NCBI GenBank assembly: GCA_025455665.1
Contig: JALOMC010000078.1
Location: forward strand, 1-8,947
Source: Chitinophagaceae bacterium
Lineage (GTDB): Bacteria > Bacteroidota > Bacteroidia > Chitinophagales > Chitinophagaceae
Direction: 5' to 3'
Length of the DNA: 8,947 bases
This document shows positions 1 through 6,641 of the stretch, in pieces (position 1 is the first letter of the stretch; every line of letters begins with the position of its first letter). Made by a program: the position numbers and the translations under genes. Below the pieces are notes generated by a model that worked only from the letters and a program-made list of their open reading frames with translations, made no database searches and was not told the DNA's origin.

Positions 1-30
1 GGTTGGCTTTGGGGCAGCTGCCGATGGCAT
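1..30 (-). CDS. possible N-terminus of next operon gene, partial (expected uppS)
   Basis: An ATG on the minus strand at 30-28 opens a frame reading MPSAAAPKPT before the window ends. Only ten codons are visible, so no motif can be recognised. In many Bacteroidota the gene after a DUF6089/PorG gene is isoprenyl (undecaprenyl diphosphate) synthase uppS, followed by bamA; that is the only reason for the suggestion. The frame stays open upstream past 150, so the start is not fixed, and the true start could also lie outside the window. The 124 bases between this ATG and the porG stop hold nothing else I can support. Confidence 0.2.
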   Translation of the reverse strand, partial: MPSAAAPKPT

Positions 31-154
31 GCCTGACTGAGCGGTGGGCAAGTGCGCCGGCGTGCCGTGCACTACGCGAAGGCAGGAACAGGAGCCGAGG
101 GTAGTACTGCTGCTGAGATGCCCAAACCAAGAATCTATTACGGAATTGCCAGCC

Positions 155-979
155 CTAGTAGGCGGTGGGGCACCGGTAGCTGGTCAGGTTGAAAGTGATG
201 CCAATCATGGCCGTGATGTACTGATCTTTTTGTGAGCTATTGCCCCGCTGCCGGCCGGCAATGCCGACGGGCCGGTTGGTGAGCTCGTAGCTACGATCTT
301 GCAACAAAAAGGCTGGAGAGGGGCTGCCAGCGTAGGTGGTGCTTACGTCGTCCAGATAGTCGGTGCCGGTAAAGCGGTGGGTGATTTCGAAAGTGAGGTT
401 GGTACGCGGCGTAAGGTTGTACTTGATGCCAACGCCGAAGGGAATAACAAAGGCCATGCTGCTGTAGGGCTGCCGGTCGGGGTAGAGGCTGCTGCCCTGT
501 CCTTCGGTGCCCAGGGGGCGCAGGAAATACTTTTCGTTGTTGAGGAAGGCGTAGGGATCGTAGGTGAAGAAGCCTGCGCCGAGGGTAACATAGGGGGTGA
601 AGCGAAAATCTCGTTCGCCGGGAATGAAGCGGAAGAAATTGAAATCGCCCATGACGGCCAGCTCGAACACATTGCTATTGAAGCTGAGGTTGCGCAGTCG
701 TTCGGTTTCGTTTTTGCTGTACACATCGCTAAAGCCAAGCTGTGCAAAGGTGCCCTGCAGCCGCAGGGCTATGTAGTTGCCAAACTGCTTGCGAAACAGG
801 AAGGAGGCGGCCAGCTTGGGCCGGCGCAGGCTGGCATTGGTGTTGAGGTCGCCAAAGTAGTGGGCGGCGCCCAGGGCTACCCCAAACTCACCGTTGAGCA
901 CGGTGCTCTGCAGTGGCTGTGCGGTGGCGCTCCAGGCACTGAAGGTGAGCAGCAGGGTGAGGAGGCGGCGCTGTAACAT
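155..979 (-). CDS. porG: PorG-like outer-membrane protein (DUF6089 family)
   Basis: A 274-residue exported beta-barrel protein. The first 20 residues form a signal peptide: MLQRR, a Leu-rich core, then ATA before Gln21. The mature start has the family pattern of a strand followed by GxxxYFGDLN (about residues 31-46). Alternating aromatic strands follow, including 'FNFFRFIP' and 'YVTLGAGFFTYDP', and a last strand 'AMIGITFNL' precedes a short tail with Cys. In the characterised relative PorG of Porphyromonas gingivalis, the protein is an outer-membrane part of the type IX secretion machinery linked to the PorK/PorN ring; function here is by family only. I chose the ATG at 979 because the longer frame from 1102 would put 41 non-conserved residues before the signal peptide and overlap the promoter candidate. 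Position after nadK and before the expected uppS is typical. The DUF6089 assignment is firm; the T9SS role is likely, not shown. Confidence 0.8.
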   Translation of the reverse strand: MLQRRLLTLLLTFSAWSATAQPLQSTVLNGEFGVALGAAHYFGDLNTNASLRRPKLAASFLFRKQFGNYIALRLQGTFAQLGFSDVYSKNETERLRNLSFNSNVFELAVMGDFNFFRFIPGERDFRFTPYVTLGAGFFTYDPYAFLNNEKYFLRPLGTEGQGSSLYPDRQPYSSMAFVIPFGVGIKYNLTPRTNLTFEITHRFTGTDYLDDVSTTYAGSPSPAFLLQDRSYELTNRPVGIAGRQRGNSSQKDQYITAMIGITFNLTSYRCPTAY

Positions 980-1018
980 TGGTCGAAGGTTTTTTTGCTG
1001 GTACTTTAAAAATTGGGG

Positions 1019-1037
1019 TACCGCCCGGACGGCGGTA
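1019..1037 (-). other. hairpin at predicted 5' end of the porG transcript
   Basis: A perfect inverted repeat with 7-base arms (TACCGCC / GGCGGTA) around a 5-base loop. On the minus strand it starts within a base or two of the transcription start predicted from the promoter at 1046-1074, so the porG mRNA would begin with this stem. It could protect the 5' end, or it could be a weak end signal for nadK. Against a terminator: the T run on the minus strand comes only after CCCCAA, not directly after the stem. Confidence 0.45.
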
Positions 1038-1045
1038 TGGTTTTG

Positions 1046-1074
1046 CAAAGTAATGGATACCTGCCTGCTACAAA
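1046..1074 (-). promoter_or_regulatory. Bacteroidota-type promoter candidate for porG
   Basis: On the minus strand a TTTG (1074-1071) is followed after 17 bases by TTACTTTG (1053-1046). This resembles the phylum's -33 TTTG and -7 TAnnTTTG elements with one mismatch and allowable spacing. The predicted start is near 1039, giving a leader of about 60 bases before the ATG at 979. It lies in the 185-base gap between nadK and porG, the widest gap in this gene block, which suggests porG can be transcribed separately from nadK. Confidence 0.55.
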
Positions 1075-1164
1075 CGTTTTGAGCAGCATTTTGGTATGCC
1101 AACTTTGCATTTCGCCCCGAATATCGGCAAAAAATGGGCCAGCGTGACAGGCTTCCACAGGGTG

Positions 1165-2043
1165 TTAGTTTCGCTTATCGAGGCCCCAGGCCAGTTTGTT
1201 GCGCAGGGTTTCCAAAAAGCTGTTTTCGCTGAGGCGTACCAGACCGATGGTGAAGTTTTCTTTTCGGACGGCTACCTGCATTCCGATGTCGGCTATTTCG
1301 CGGCGGGCATCCATGGCGCACATGTAGTTGGTGGCCCGCCCTTCTACTTCAAAGCTGATGATATTGTTATCGGGTACAATGATGGACCGGACATTGAGGT
1401 TGTGCGGTGCAATGGGGGTGATGACCAGGCTTTGGCTTTCGGGAAAAACGATGGGGCCATTGCAGCTAAGGTTGTAGCCGGTGCTGCCGGTAGGGGTGGC
1501 CACTATCACGCCATCGGCCCAATAAGTGTTCAAAAACTCGCCATTTAGGTAGGTGTGTATCCTGATCATCGATGAAAAGTCTCGCTTGTGCAGCACAAAC
1601 TCATTGAGGGCAAAGGGGGCATCGGCAAACAGGGGTCGATCGGCATCTACATGTATCAGGGTGCGCTGATCGGTCATGTAGGTGCCATTGGCCAGGGCTT
1701 CTACAGCCTGCTTTATTTCGTGCTTGCCTAGTGATGCCAAAAAGCCGAGGCGGCCAAAATTGATACCGAGCAGGGGGATGCCCTTGTCGCGGATGAGGAT
1801 AGCCGCATCGAGCATGGTGCCATCGCCGCCAAGGCTGATGACGCAGTCGACAGAGGGATCGAGCTCATGGGCATGCTCAAAGGTTTCGTACCGAAAGCGG
1901 CTGAGCCAGCCCTCGTTGTCGGCCGACACGACCGAGCTGAACAGCCAAACATCGGCCTTATGAATAGTGAGCTCCTGCATCAGCCATTGAAAGGCTTCTT
2001 GCTGGTCGGCATCGATGCCGCGGCTGTAGATGGCTATTTTCAT
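1165..2043 (-). CDS. nadK: NAD kinase
   Basis: This 292-residue cytoplasmic enzyme phosphorylates NAD+ to NADP+ using ATP or another phosphate donor, and is normally essential. The family signatures are intact: GGDG at residues 72-75 with the catalytic Asp74; 'GINFGRLGFLA' at 93-103; the Asn-Glu pair at 147-148; and ADGV followed by 'TPTGSTGY' (183-190) and 'NGPIVFP' in the NAD-binding region. Length is normal for a bacterial NadK. I start at the ATG at 2043, giving MKIAIYSRG, the usual first strand of the Rossmann-like domain. The frame is open back to an ATG at 2157, but that 38-residue extension would overlap the preceding gene by 44 bases and looks unlike any NadK N-terminus. A weak CACATTTG element lies about 20 bases upstream, so independent transcription is possible; otherwise it is read with the genes to its right. 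Confidence 0.95.
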   Translation of the reverse strand: MKIAIYSRGIDADQQEAFQWLMQELTIHKADVWLFSSVVSADNEGWLSRFRYETFEHAHELDPSVDCVISLGGDGTMLDAAILIRDKGIPLLGINFGRLGFLASLGKHEIKQAVEALANGTYMTDQRTLIHVDADRPLFADAPFALNEFVLHKRDFSSMIRIHTYLNGEFLNTYWADGVIVATPTGSTGYNLSCNGPIVFPESQSLVITPIAPHNLNVRSIIVPDNNIISFEVEGRATNYMCAMDARREIADIGMQVAVRKENFTIGLVRLSENSFLETLRNKLAWGLDKRN

Positions 2044-2073
2044 GACTGAAAGTATGGCAAATGTGAAAGGATT

Positions 2074-2088
2074 GGCCGGCCGGCGGCC
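2074..2088. other. short GC hairpin upstream of nadK
   Basis: A 15-base GGCC-rich stretch in the 70-base gap between the barrel-protein gene and nadK. Arms GGCCG and CGGCC can pair around a 5-base loop, and the stretch also contains the palindrome CCGGCCGG. No T run follows on either strand, so it is not a standard terminator. It may act in mRNA processing, or it may be nothing. Confidence 0.25.
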
Positions 2089-2113
2089 TCCGACTAAAGC
2101 TAATGGATGCGGT

Positions 2114-3529
2114 TTAAAAGTCGGCGCTGGTGTGAATGAAAATGCCGCTTTCGCCAAACTGGTTAAAGCTATAGTCGATCTTGAAAACCATGTCGTAGAT
2201 AGTAGCTATTTCCAACCCAAAGCCGCCGGTGCGCAGCAGGCGGTTGTTCATAAAGTTGGTGCCGGGGCGTGGATTATAGGCATAGCCCAGGTTGCCAAAG
2301 GCTTTGGCAAACACCCGAAATGGAATGCGGCTATAAGTTTTCCATTTTTGCGGCCCCTTGAAGGTGTAGGTAAACAGCTCTCGCCGCAGGGTAGTACGCC
2401 CCATCACCCCAAAATCACCATCGGCTACGTAGTACTCCAGCCCCTGCATCCACAGGCTGCCGTAGCCCATCAGGCGCTGGTTGTAAAAAGCTTCCTGCTT
2501 GGGCACATTGGCCTGAAAAGCTGTTTGGAAATTGATATACGTTTTGGGCATAAAGCTCCAGGTGGCCAGGGCCCGCCCACCTATTGAAAACATGCCGAGC
2601 GTATTGGAAAAACGCTGCTGCGCCCAAAAATCGACATACCAGCCTCGTAGCGGAAACGGGATAAAATCGACATTGAAATATTGGTAATTGGCCAGCAGAT
2701 CGAAGTAAGATACCCGGGTGCGGCCGGCCAGGTATTTGGGGTTGAGGTAGTAAAAGGCGGAGTCTATTTTTTCTTGGCCAAAAATGGAGCGCAGGTAAAA
2801 GCGCTGCTGACTGCCCTTGCGGTGCGAAAAAGTGGCTTCGGCCCGCAGGTACTGCCGGCCAAAATTGGGCAGTGATTGGAATTGCTGGCGGTTGCTATCA
2901 GTAGCATAGTTCAGCTCACGATTGCGGCCTACGCTCAGCCCCACGGTAAAGCCTTTTTCCATTTTACGGTCTACAAAAGGCAACTGGTACTTAAACTCTA
3001 ACTGTTGGGTGTAGCCACCTATGATCCAGAGGTTCAGTTTATCGTTGCGGCCGGTCACGTTGTTATGGCTCAGCTTGGCGCCAAAGTTTACCCGCTCCAG
3101 GCTGGCTTTGTAGTCGTTGATCCACACATTCCAGTTGCGATCAATGACTCTGAAAAATGGCACTGGCCACAGGTACCAGCGTTCGTCCACCACAATGTCT
3201 ACATCGACAATCGCCTCAGCCAGATACTCCACCGCCTTCACATCCACTTTTACAAACAGCGCTGTATTCATCAGCTGCTCCTGCGTAAGGCGCAAGCGGC
3301 GCTGCAGTTCGGCAGGGCTATAGCATTCGCCCGATTTGAGGGCTACCTCACGAAACACGATGGGGTCGCGGGTGATGCGGTTGCCGCTGACGGCAATGCT
3401 GCGTACCTGCCACTGTGCAGGCTGGCCGGCCTTTTGGCTGGCATCGGCCTCGGCTATTACCACCTGGCTGTAAGCAGTGCAGCAGCCGAAGCCCAAAAAC
3501 AGCGCTATGACAATGCGAGACAGGTACAT
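2114..3529 (-). CDS. POTRA-domain outer-membrane beta-barrel protein (Omp85/BamA-TamA-like)
   Basis: A 471-residue outer-membrane protein. A signal peptide covers residues 1-21 (hydrophobic core, then AYS before Gln22). One POTRA-like domain spans about 41-117: 'SIAVSGN', the helix pair starting 'PAELQRRLRLTQEQL', then 'LFVKVDVKAVE' and a last strand ending in 'VDERWYLWPVPFF'. That Trp/Pro-rich motif and the following 'DRNWNVW' lead into a barrel of alternating polar and aromatic strands (about 140-471). The chain ends in Phe, as expected for a substrate of the BAM machinery. BamA itself has several POTRA domains and is much longer, so this is a small Omp85-superfamily relative, perhaps for export or assembly of specific lipids or proteins; I cannot say which. 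It sits between the CBS gene (66-base gap) and nadK (70-base gap). The start codon is directly preceded by a strong GC hairpin. Family call is good; role unknown. Confidence 0.8.
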   Translation of the reverse strand: MYLSRIVIALFLGFGCCTAYSQVVIAEADASQKAGQPAQWQVRSIAVSGNRITRDPIVFREVALKSGECYSPAELQRRLRLTQEQLMNTALFVKVDVKAVEYLAEAIVDVDIVVDERWYLWPVPFFRVIDRNWNVWINDYKASLERVNFGAKLSHNNVTGRNDKLNLWIIGGYTQQLEFKYQLPFVDRKMEKGFTVGLSVGRNRELNYATDSNRQQFQSLPNFGRQYLRAEATFSHRKGSQQRFYLRSIFGQEKIDSAFYYLNPKYLAGRTRVSYFDLLANYQYFNVDFIPFPLRGWYVDFWAQQRFSNTLGMFSIGGRALATWSFMPKTYINFQTAFQANVPKQEAFYNQRLMGYGSLWMQGLEYYVADGDFGVMGRTTLRRELFTYTFKGPQKWKTYSRIPFRVFAKAFGNLGYAYNPRPGTNFMNNRLLRTGGFGLEIATIYDMVFKIDYSFNQFGESGIFIHTSADF

Positions 3530-3536
3530 GCGGGGG

Positions 3537-3555
3537 GCCGGCGATCCGCGCCGGC
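3537..3555 (-). other. GC hairpin just before the barrel-protein start codon
   Basis: A perfect inverted repeat with 7-base G/C arms (GCCGGCG / CGCCGGC) around a 5-base loop. On the minus strand it ends 7 bases before the ATG of the POTRA protein, with only C-rich sequence between. It has no T run, so it does not look like a terminator. Its position would place a stable stem where a ribosome must load, which could lower translation or mark an mRNA processing point. Confidence 0.45.
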
Positions 3556-3595
3556 TTGCAATGAAATACGAGAACGGGCGAAGCGAGAGACAGTT

Positions 3596-4255
3596 TTACA
3601 TCGTTAAAAAATTCATGAGATGGTCATAGTTGCGTCGCATCTCATTTTCGTAGTGTTCCTCGCCCGAGTAAAACACCACATGGTATTCGTAGCGCTGCAG
3701 GGTGGCTACTATATCGCTTACTTCACGCTTGTTGATACGGATGGTAACCAGCAAGTGGCCCGATTGGTCGTTCATGGCCGAGTTGAGCTGCGTAATGTGA
3801 GCATCATTGGTTTCTACCAGTTTCGACAGCTCGCTGATAGAGTATTGGTGCGGCTCCATCTCCAGCACCAGCAGGGCGCCGCCCGACATAGCACCGCACA
3901 GCTGGGTTAGCTGCTGCAGCAGCTGGTCTTTGCCAATGCTGCCTATGTACTCCTTATTGGCCGATACTACCGGTACCATTTGCAGCCGGCGGCTACTTAG
4001 CATGCTCACCGCTGTCAGAAAGTGATCTTCGGCCACGGCAGAAAACGGCTGGTACAAGTGCTGCAGTGCCGATAGCTGGTCATGCGGATTGCTATCAAAC
4101 AAATCGTCTTCAGACAGCAGGCCTTCGTACACACCGGTGGCCACCACCGGCAGCTGCCTTAGTAGCTGGTCTTCCATGCTCAGCAGGGCCTCCTCAACAG
4201 TTTGATCGGGACGAAGTGGAATGATGTCGGGCGATATAATCTGTTGATTCAGCAT
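3596..4255 (-). CDS. CBS-pair protein with ACT-like C-terminal region
   Basis: A 219-residue cytoplasmic protein with no signal peptide or membrane segment. Residues about 5-55 and 69-121 form a pair of CBS motifs, recognisable by 'TVEEALLSMEDQ' with 'LPVV' in the first and 'TAVSMLSSRRLQMVPVVSAN' in the second. CBS pairs usually bind adenine nucleotides. Residues about 126-196 look like an ACT-type fold: 'ALLVLEMEPHQYSISELSKLVE', then a strand 'LLVTIRIN' and 'VVFYSG'. No enzyme domain is attached, so it is probably a small regulatory or sensor protein; the target is unknown. Genes of this type sit beside nadK in many Bacteroidota, here separated from it by the POTRA gene. It begins 14 bases after the hydrolase stop and is surely co-transcribed with it. 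The tail after 197 is charged and ends NFLTM. Confidence 0.82.
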   Translation of the reverse strand: MLNQQIISPDIIPLRPDQTVEEALLSMEDQLLRQLPVVATGVYEGLLSEDDLFDSNPHDQLSALQHLYQPFSAVAEDHFLTAVSMLSSRRLQMVPVVSANKEYIGSIGKDQLLQQLTQLCGAMSGGALLVLEMEPHQYSISELSKLVETNDAHITQLNSAMNDQSGHLLVTIRINKREVSDIVATLQRYEYHVVFYSGEEHYENEMRRNYDHLMNFLTM

Positions 4256-4269
4256 TTGGTCTTACAACG

Positions 4270-5046
4270 TTAAACCACGGTGGCCGGCTGGCTGAGTTTT
4301 GTTAAAAATTTATCGAGAATTACGTTGAATTCATGCGGCACTTCCATCATGGGGGCGTGGCCGCATTTATCAATAAAGTGCAATTCGCTGTTCGGAATCA
4401 GCTTATTGAATTCTTTGCCTACAAAAGGCGGTGTAATGATATCGTTATTGCCCCAGATAAGCAGCGTGGGCTGTTTGATCTGGTTGAGTTCTTCGCCCAG
4501 GTTGTTTCGGATGGCACTTTTGGCCAGCGCAATAATTTTGATCACCTTCAGGCGGTTGTTGGTGATTTCAAACACCTCGTCTACCAGTTCTTTGGTAGCT
4601 ACCGCCGGGTCATAAAAGGTCATCTCGGTTTTCTTGCGGATGTATTCGTAGTCGCCGCGTTTGGGGTAGGTATCGCCCATACCGTTTTCAAACAGGCCGG
4701 AGCTACCGGTTAGAATGAGTGATTTGATACGCTCAGGATGCTTGAGGATGTGCACCAATGCTACGTGTCCGCCCAGGCTATTGCCCAGCAAATGAATCTG
4801 CTGCAGGTCCAGCGTTTCAATAAACTTGTGAACGTGTTTTTCGAGACCGCCTACCGTGGTATGAAAAATATCGAGATCGAAAAGTGGTAGCATAGGCACC
4901 ACCACACGATGCGACTTGCGGAAATGCTCCACCAGATCTCTAAAGTTGCTCAGTGCACCAAAAAGGCCATGCAGTAGCACCAACGGTTCGCCACTTCCCT
5001 CATCAATGTACCTGAACTTATCCTTATGTCTGATCTCGTATTGCAT
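4270..5046 (-). CDS. alpha/beta-fold hydrolase
   Basis: A 258-residue cytoplasmic alpha/beta hydrolase of the common single-domain size. The oxyanion-hole motif HGLFG is at residues 26-30. The nucleophile elbow GNSLGG (88-93) carries Ser90; the acid is most likely Asp202 in 'WGNNDIITP'; the catalytic His is His230 in 'CGHAPMMEVP'. A cap region of about residues 120-185 (charged, 'KRGDYEYIRKKTEM') sits between the core halves and would set substrate choice, which cannot be read from sequence. The ATG at 5046 is preferred over the in-frame TTG one codon upstream. It is the first gene of its transcript: the 128-base gap to cvpA contains a promoter-like element. In related genomes a hydrolase of this type is found near CBS and nadK genes, and sometimes next to pdxJ; no pdxJ is present here. 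Confidence 0.85.
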   Translation of the reverse strand: MQYEIRHKDKFRYIDEGSGEPLVLLHGLFGALSNFRDLVEHFRKSHRVVVPMLPLFDLDIFHTTVGGLEKHVHKFIETLDLQQIHLLGNSLGGHVALVHILKHPERIKSLILTGSSGLFENGMGDTYPKRGDYEYIRKKTEMTFYDPAVATKELVDEVFEITNNRLKVIKIIALAKSAIRNNLGEELNQIKQPTLLIWGNNDIITPPFVGKEFNKLIPNSELHFIDKCGHAPMMEVPHEFNVILDKFLTKLSQPATVV

Positions 5047-5083
5047 CAATTCGGTTTCACTTGTTCCTTCGTCGCCCTACCAG

Positions 5084-5091
5084 TAAAATTA
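5084..5091 (-). promoter_or_regulatory. possible -7 element for the hydrolase-CBS operon
   Basis: On the minus strand this reads TAATTTTA, matching TAnnTTTG except in the last base. It lies 37 bases before the hydrolase ATG and would give a leader of about 31 bases. No TTTG is seen at the right distance upstream, so support is weak. The same gap holds a small GC hairpin at 5115-5126 (CGGC / GCCG), which has no T run. Confidence 0.3.
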
Positions 5092-5174
5092 GTGGATACA
5101 GCCGTTACCAGCTACGGCGAACGCCGCTAAAATAAAGGTTTTGACCTAACATCCACTGTGCAGATAGCCGGGTG

Positions 5175-5720
5175 CTACGCCGGCGTACCGCTGGCGCCCG
5201 GTATTTGCGAAAATGCTTGCTCCAGCTCCTGAAACATGTTTTTGAACCAGGGGATGAGGTGGCCGGCAGTATCCATAATGGCAGGCGCCAGGGGCTGTAG
5301 TAGCCCAAAACTAAATGAGCCGTCTTTTTGAGTGGGGCTTACCAGGCCCATCTTATCGGCATAAAATAGTGCAATGCTGTACAGTACTGCGTATAAAAAC
5401 ACAAACAGCAGTACGCCGCCTAACTTATTGGCCCAGCCCAGCAGGGTCCACTCCAGGGCGCTTTCAATAAGGCCCGCCAGCATGCGTACCAGCAGCACCA
5501 CGCCAATAAAAACGGCTACAAACGCCAGTGCAGGTACCCAGCGTATCATTCCTGGCAAGGCCTCGGCCAGGTACACGGCTGCCAGCCCGCTCAGTTTGAG
5601 GGCGGCGGCGGCGCCCAGCACCAGGGCCAGCACCGAAAAAAGGGCGATGATCAGCCCTTTTTGAATACCGCGGAAAATAGCAAGGGCCAACAGGCCCATC
5701 GCAACGATGTCAACGATCAT
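5175..5720 (-). CDS. cvpA: CvpA family inner-membrane protein
   Basis: A 181-residue membrane protein with four predicted membrane segments at roughly 2-19, 24-44, 60-84 and 101-121, and a soluble C-terminal tail. The opening 'MIVDIVAMGLLALAIFRGIQKGLI' region, with its Gly-rich turn between helices 1 and 2, and the 'LLGWANKLGGVLLF' segment before helix 4 are characteristic of the CvpA (colicin V production) family. The molecular function of the family is not established; it has been linked to colicin V production and envelope stress tolerance in E. coli. It follows yqeY after only 13 bases, so the two are co-transcribed. The tail (about 122-181) lacks recognisable motifs and ends GASGTPA. A 5-base GC stem with an 8-base loop (5167-5183) overlaps the stop codon but is not followed by a T run. 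Confidence 0.85.
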   Translation of the reverse strand: MIVDIVAMGLLALAIFRGIQKGLIIALFSVLALVLGAAAALKLSGLAAVYLAEALPGMIRWVPALAFVAVFIGVVLLVRMLAGLIESALEWTLLGWANKLGGVLLFVFLYAVLYSIALFYADKMGLVSPTQKDGSFSFGLLQPLAPAIMDTAGHLIPWFKNMFQELEQAFSQIPGASGTPA

Positions 5721-5733
5721 GCTACCAATTGTA

Positions 5734-6189
5734 TCAGGCGCCGGTCAGCAGTTCCTTCACTACGGCGCTGATGCTTTTGCCGTCGGCTTTGCCGGCCAAT
5801 TGCTTGCTGGCAGCCCCCATCACCTTGCCCATATCGGCAGGGCCGGTAGCGCCCACAGCCACTACTATGGCCTGTACAGCTGCTTTCAGTTCTTCGCCTT
5901 CCAGCTGCTTTGGCAAAAACAGGCTCATCACACCTATCTCTTCTTCTTCTTTTTGCGCCAGGTCGGCGCGGCCTTGCTGCTGAAATATCTCGAGGCTGTC
6001 TTTCCGTTGCTTTACCAGCTTTTGCAGCAATTTTATTTCGTCATCTTCTGTCAGGGCATCTTTAGCGCCCTCGCTTGTTTTGGCCAGCAGTATGGCAGCT
6101 TTGATGGCACGAAGCGAACGAAGCCTGACTTCGTCTTTCGCTTTCATTGCTTCCTTCAGTTGCTCCATTATTTTTAGTTCCAGGCTCAT
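5734..6189 (-). CDS. yqeY: GatB/YqeY domain protein
   Basis: A 151-residue soluble protein matching the full length of the stand-alone YqeY family. The N-terminal half is a helical, charged hairpin: 'IMEQLKEAMKAKDEVRLRSL' and then 'LQKLVKQRKDSLEIFQQQGR', with a Glu-rich turn and 'MSLFLPKQL'. The C-terminal helical domain contains 'DMGKVMGAASKQLAGKADGK' and 'VVKELL', the most conserved part of the family. It resembles the tail domain of GatB, the tRNA-dependent amidotransferase subunit, which binds tRNA; the role of free-standing YqeY is not well defined. No GatB catalytic domain is present. It lies 49 bases after gldC and 13 bases before cvpA. I see no TAnnTTTG in the 49-base gap, so it is probably read from the gldC promoter. 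Confidence 0.92.
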   Translation of the reverse strand: MSLELKIMEQLKEAMKAKDEVRLRSLRAIKAAILLAKTSEGAKDALTEDDEIKLLQKLVKQRKDSLEIFQQQGRADLAQKEEEEIGVMSLFLPKQLEGEELKAAVQAIVVAVGATGPADMGKVMGAASKQLAGKADGKSISAVVKELLTGA

Positions 6190-6238
6190 GGTATTTGCAT
6201 TTTTTGGTGATGGAAAAATGGCGGGTTTCTACAGGCAC

Positions 6239-6580
6239 TCAGGCGCCTTGCCGTTGGCTTTCCTGAAATTTCTTGAAGAAGTCTTTGGCAAAATGACGAA
6301 AGTCGTGTACCAGGGCTTGCTGGCCGGTGCTGCGCTCCAGGGTATCGGCCATGCCCATCATGCTCTGGTAAAAAAAGTCGACCATCTCATCGACCATCAT
6401 GTCTTTCGTCCACAAATCGATGCGCAGGGCGGCTTTATCGGCGGGGTCCCAAAAGCTGAGCATCATAGCACGGGCCTGCTGCCGTTCTTCGGCGCTGCTA
6501 TCGCTGGCACTCCACAAAATATTGTCCGGCACTTTCTGTTCGTCCAGTTGTACGTCGATGCGGATAGTTGATTCTTTCAT
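6239..6580 (-). CDS. gldC: gliding motility protein GldC
   Basis: A 113-residue soluble protein of the expected GldC length, without a signal peptide. Recognisable features are the opening strand 'STIRIDVQLDEQKVPDNILWSASD', then 'ARAMMLSFWDPADKAALRIDLWTKDM', and 'VDEMVDFFYQSMMGMADTLER' followed by a helical end. In Flavobacterium johnsoniae gldC is an accessory gliding gene found with gldB; mutants glide poorly but the gene is not part of the core secretion machinery. No gldB is present in this window. Many Bacteroidota that do not visibly glide also keep gldC, so motility cannot be concluded. A promoter candidate lies just upstream, and yqeY and cvpA follow on the same strand. Confidence 0.85.
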   Translation of the reverse strand: MKESTIRIDVQLDEQKVPDNILWSASDSSAEERQQARAMMLSFWDPADKAALRIDLWTKDMMVDEMVDFFYQSMMGMADTLERSTGQQALVHDFRHFAKDFFKKFQESQRQGA

Positions 6581-6611
6581 AGTTTGATTTTGATACTGCC
6601 ATGCAGGGCCG

Positions 6612-6619
6612 CAAATATC
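6612..6619 (-). promoter_or_regulatory. possible -7 element for gldC-yqeY-cvpA
   Basis: On the minus strand this reads GATATTTG, one mismatch from TAnnTTTG, and it is in the 61-base gap between the glycosyltransferase stop and the gldC ATG. The predicted start is near 6605, a leader of about 25 bases. I see no TTTG at the -33 position, so this is only moderately supported. Confidence 0.4.
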
Positions 6620-6641
6620 GGCTATCCGGCAGGCTCTTTGC

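Noticed and set aside
299..976. 225-codon open frame on the plus strand
   Set aside because: It lies opposite porG, whose frame encodes a signal peptide and barrel strands. The plus product is a Gly/Ala/Glu/Val-rich chain without motifs, typical of the antisense of a GC-rich gene.
980..1102. 41-residue N-terminal extension of the PorG-like protein
   Set aside because: It would push the signal peptide inside the chain and covers the promoter candidate.
1474..1497. Gly in place of Ala in the NadK TPTGSTxY motif
   Set aside because: As I recall, Gly at this position is usual in Bacteroidota NadK proteins, so this is not a defect.
2044..2157. 38-residue N-terminal extension of NadK
   Set aside because: It would overlap the preceding gene by 44 bases and is unlike NadK N-termini; the ATG at 2043 gives a standard start.
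3530..3595. Promoter between the CBS and POTRA genes
   Set aside because: TATTTCATTG on the minus strand is only a loose match to TAnnTTTG and has no -33 partner.
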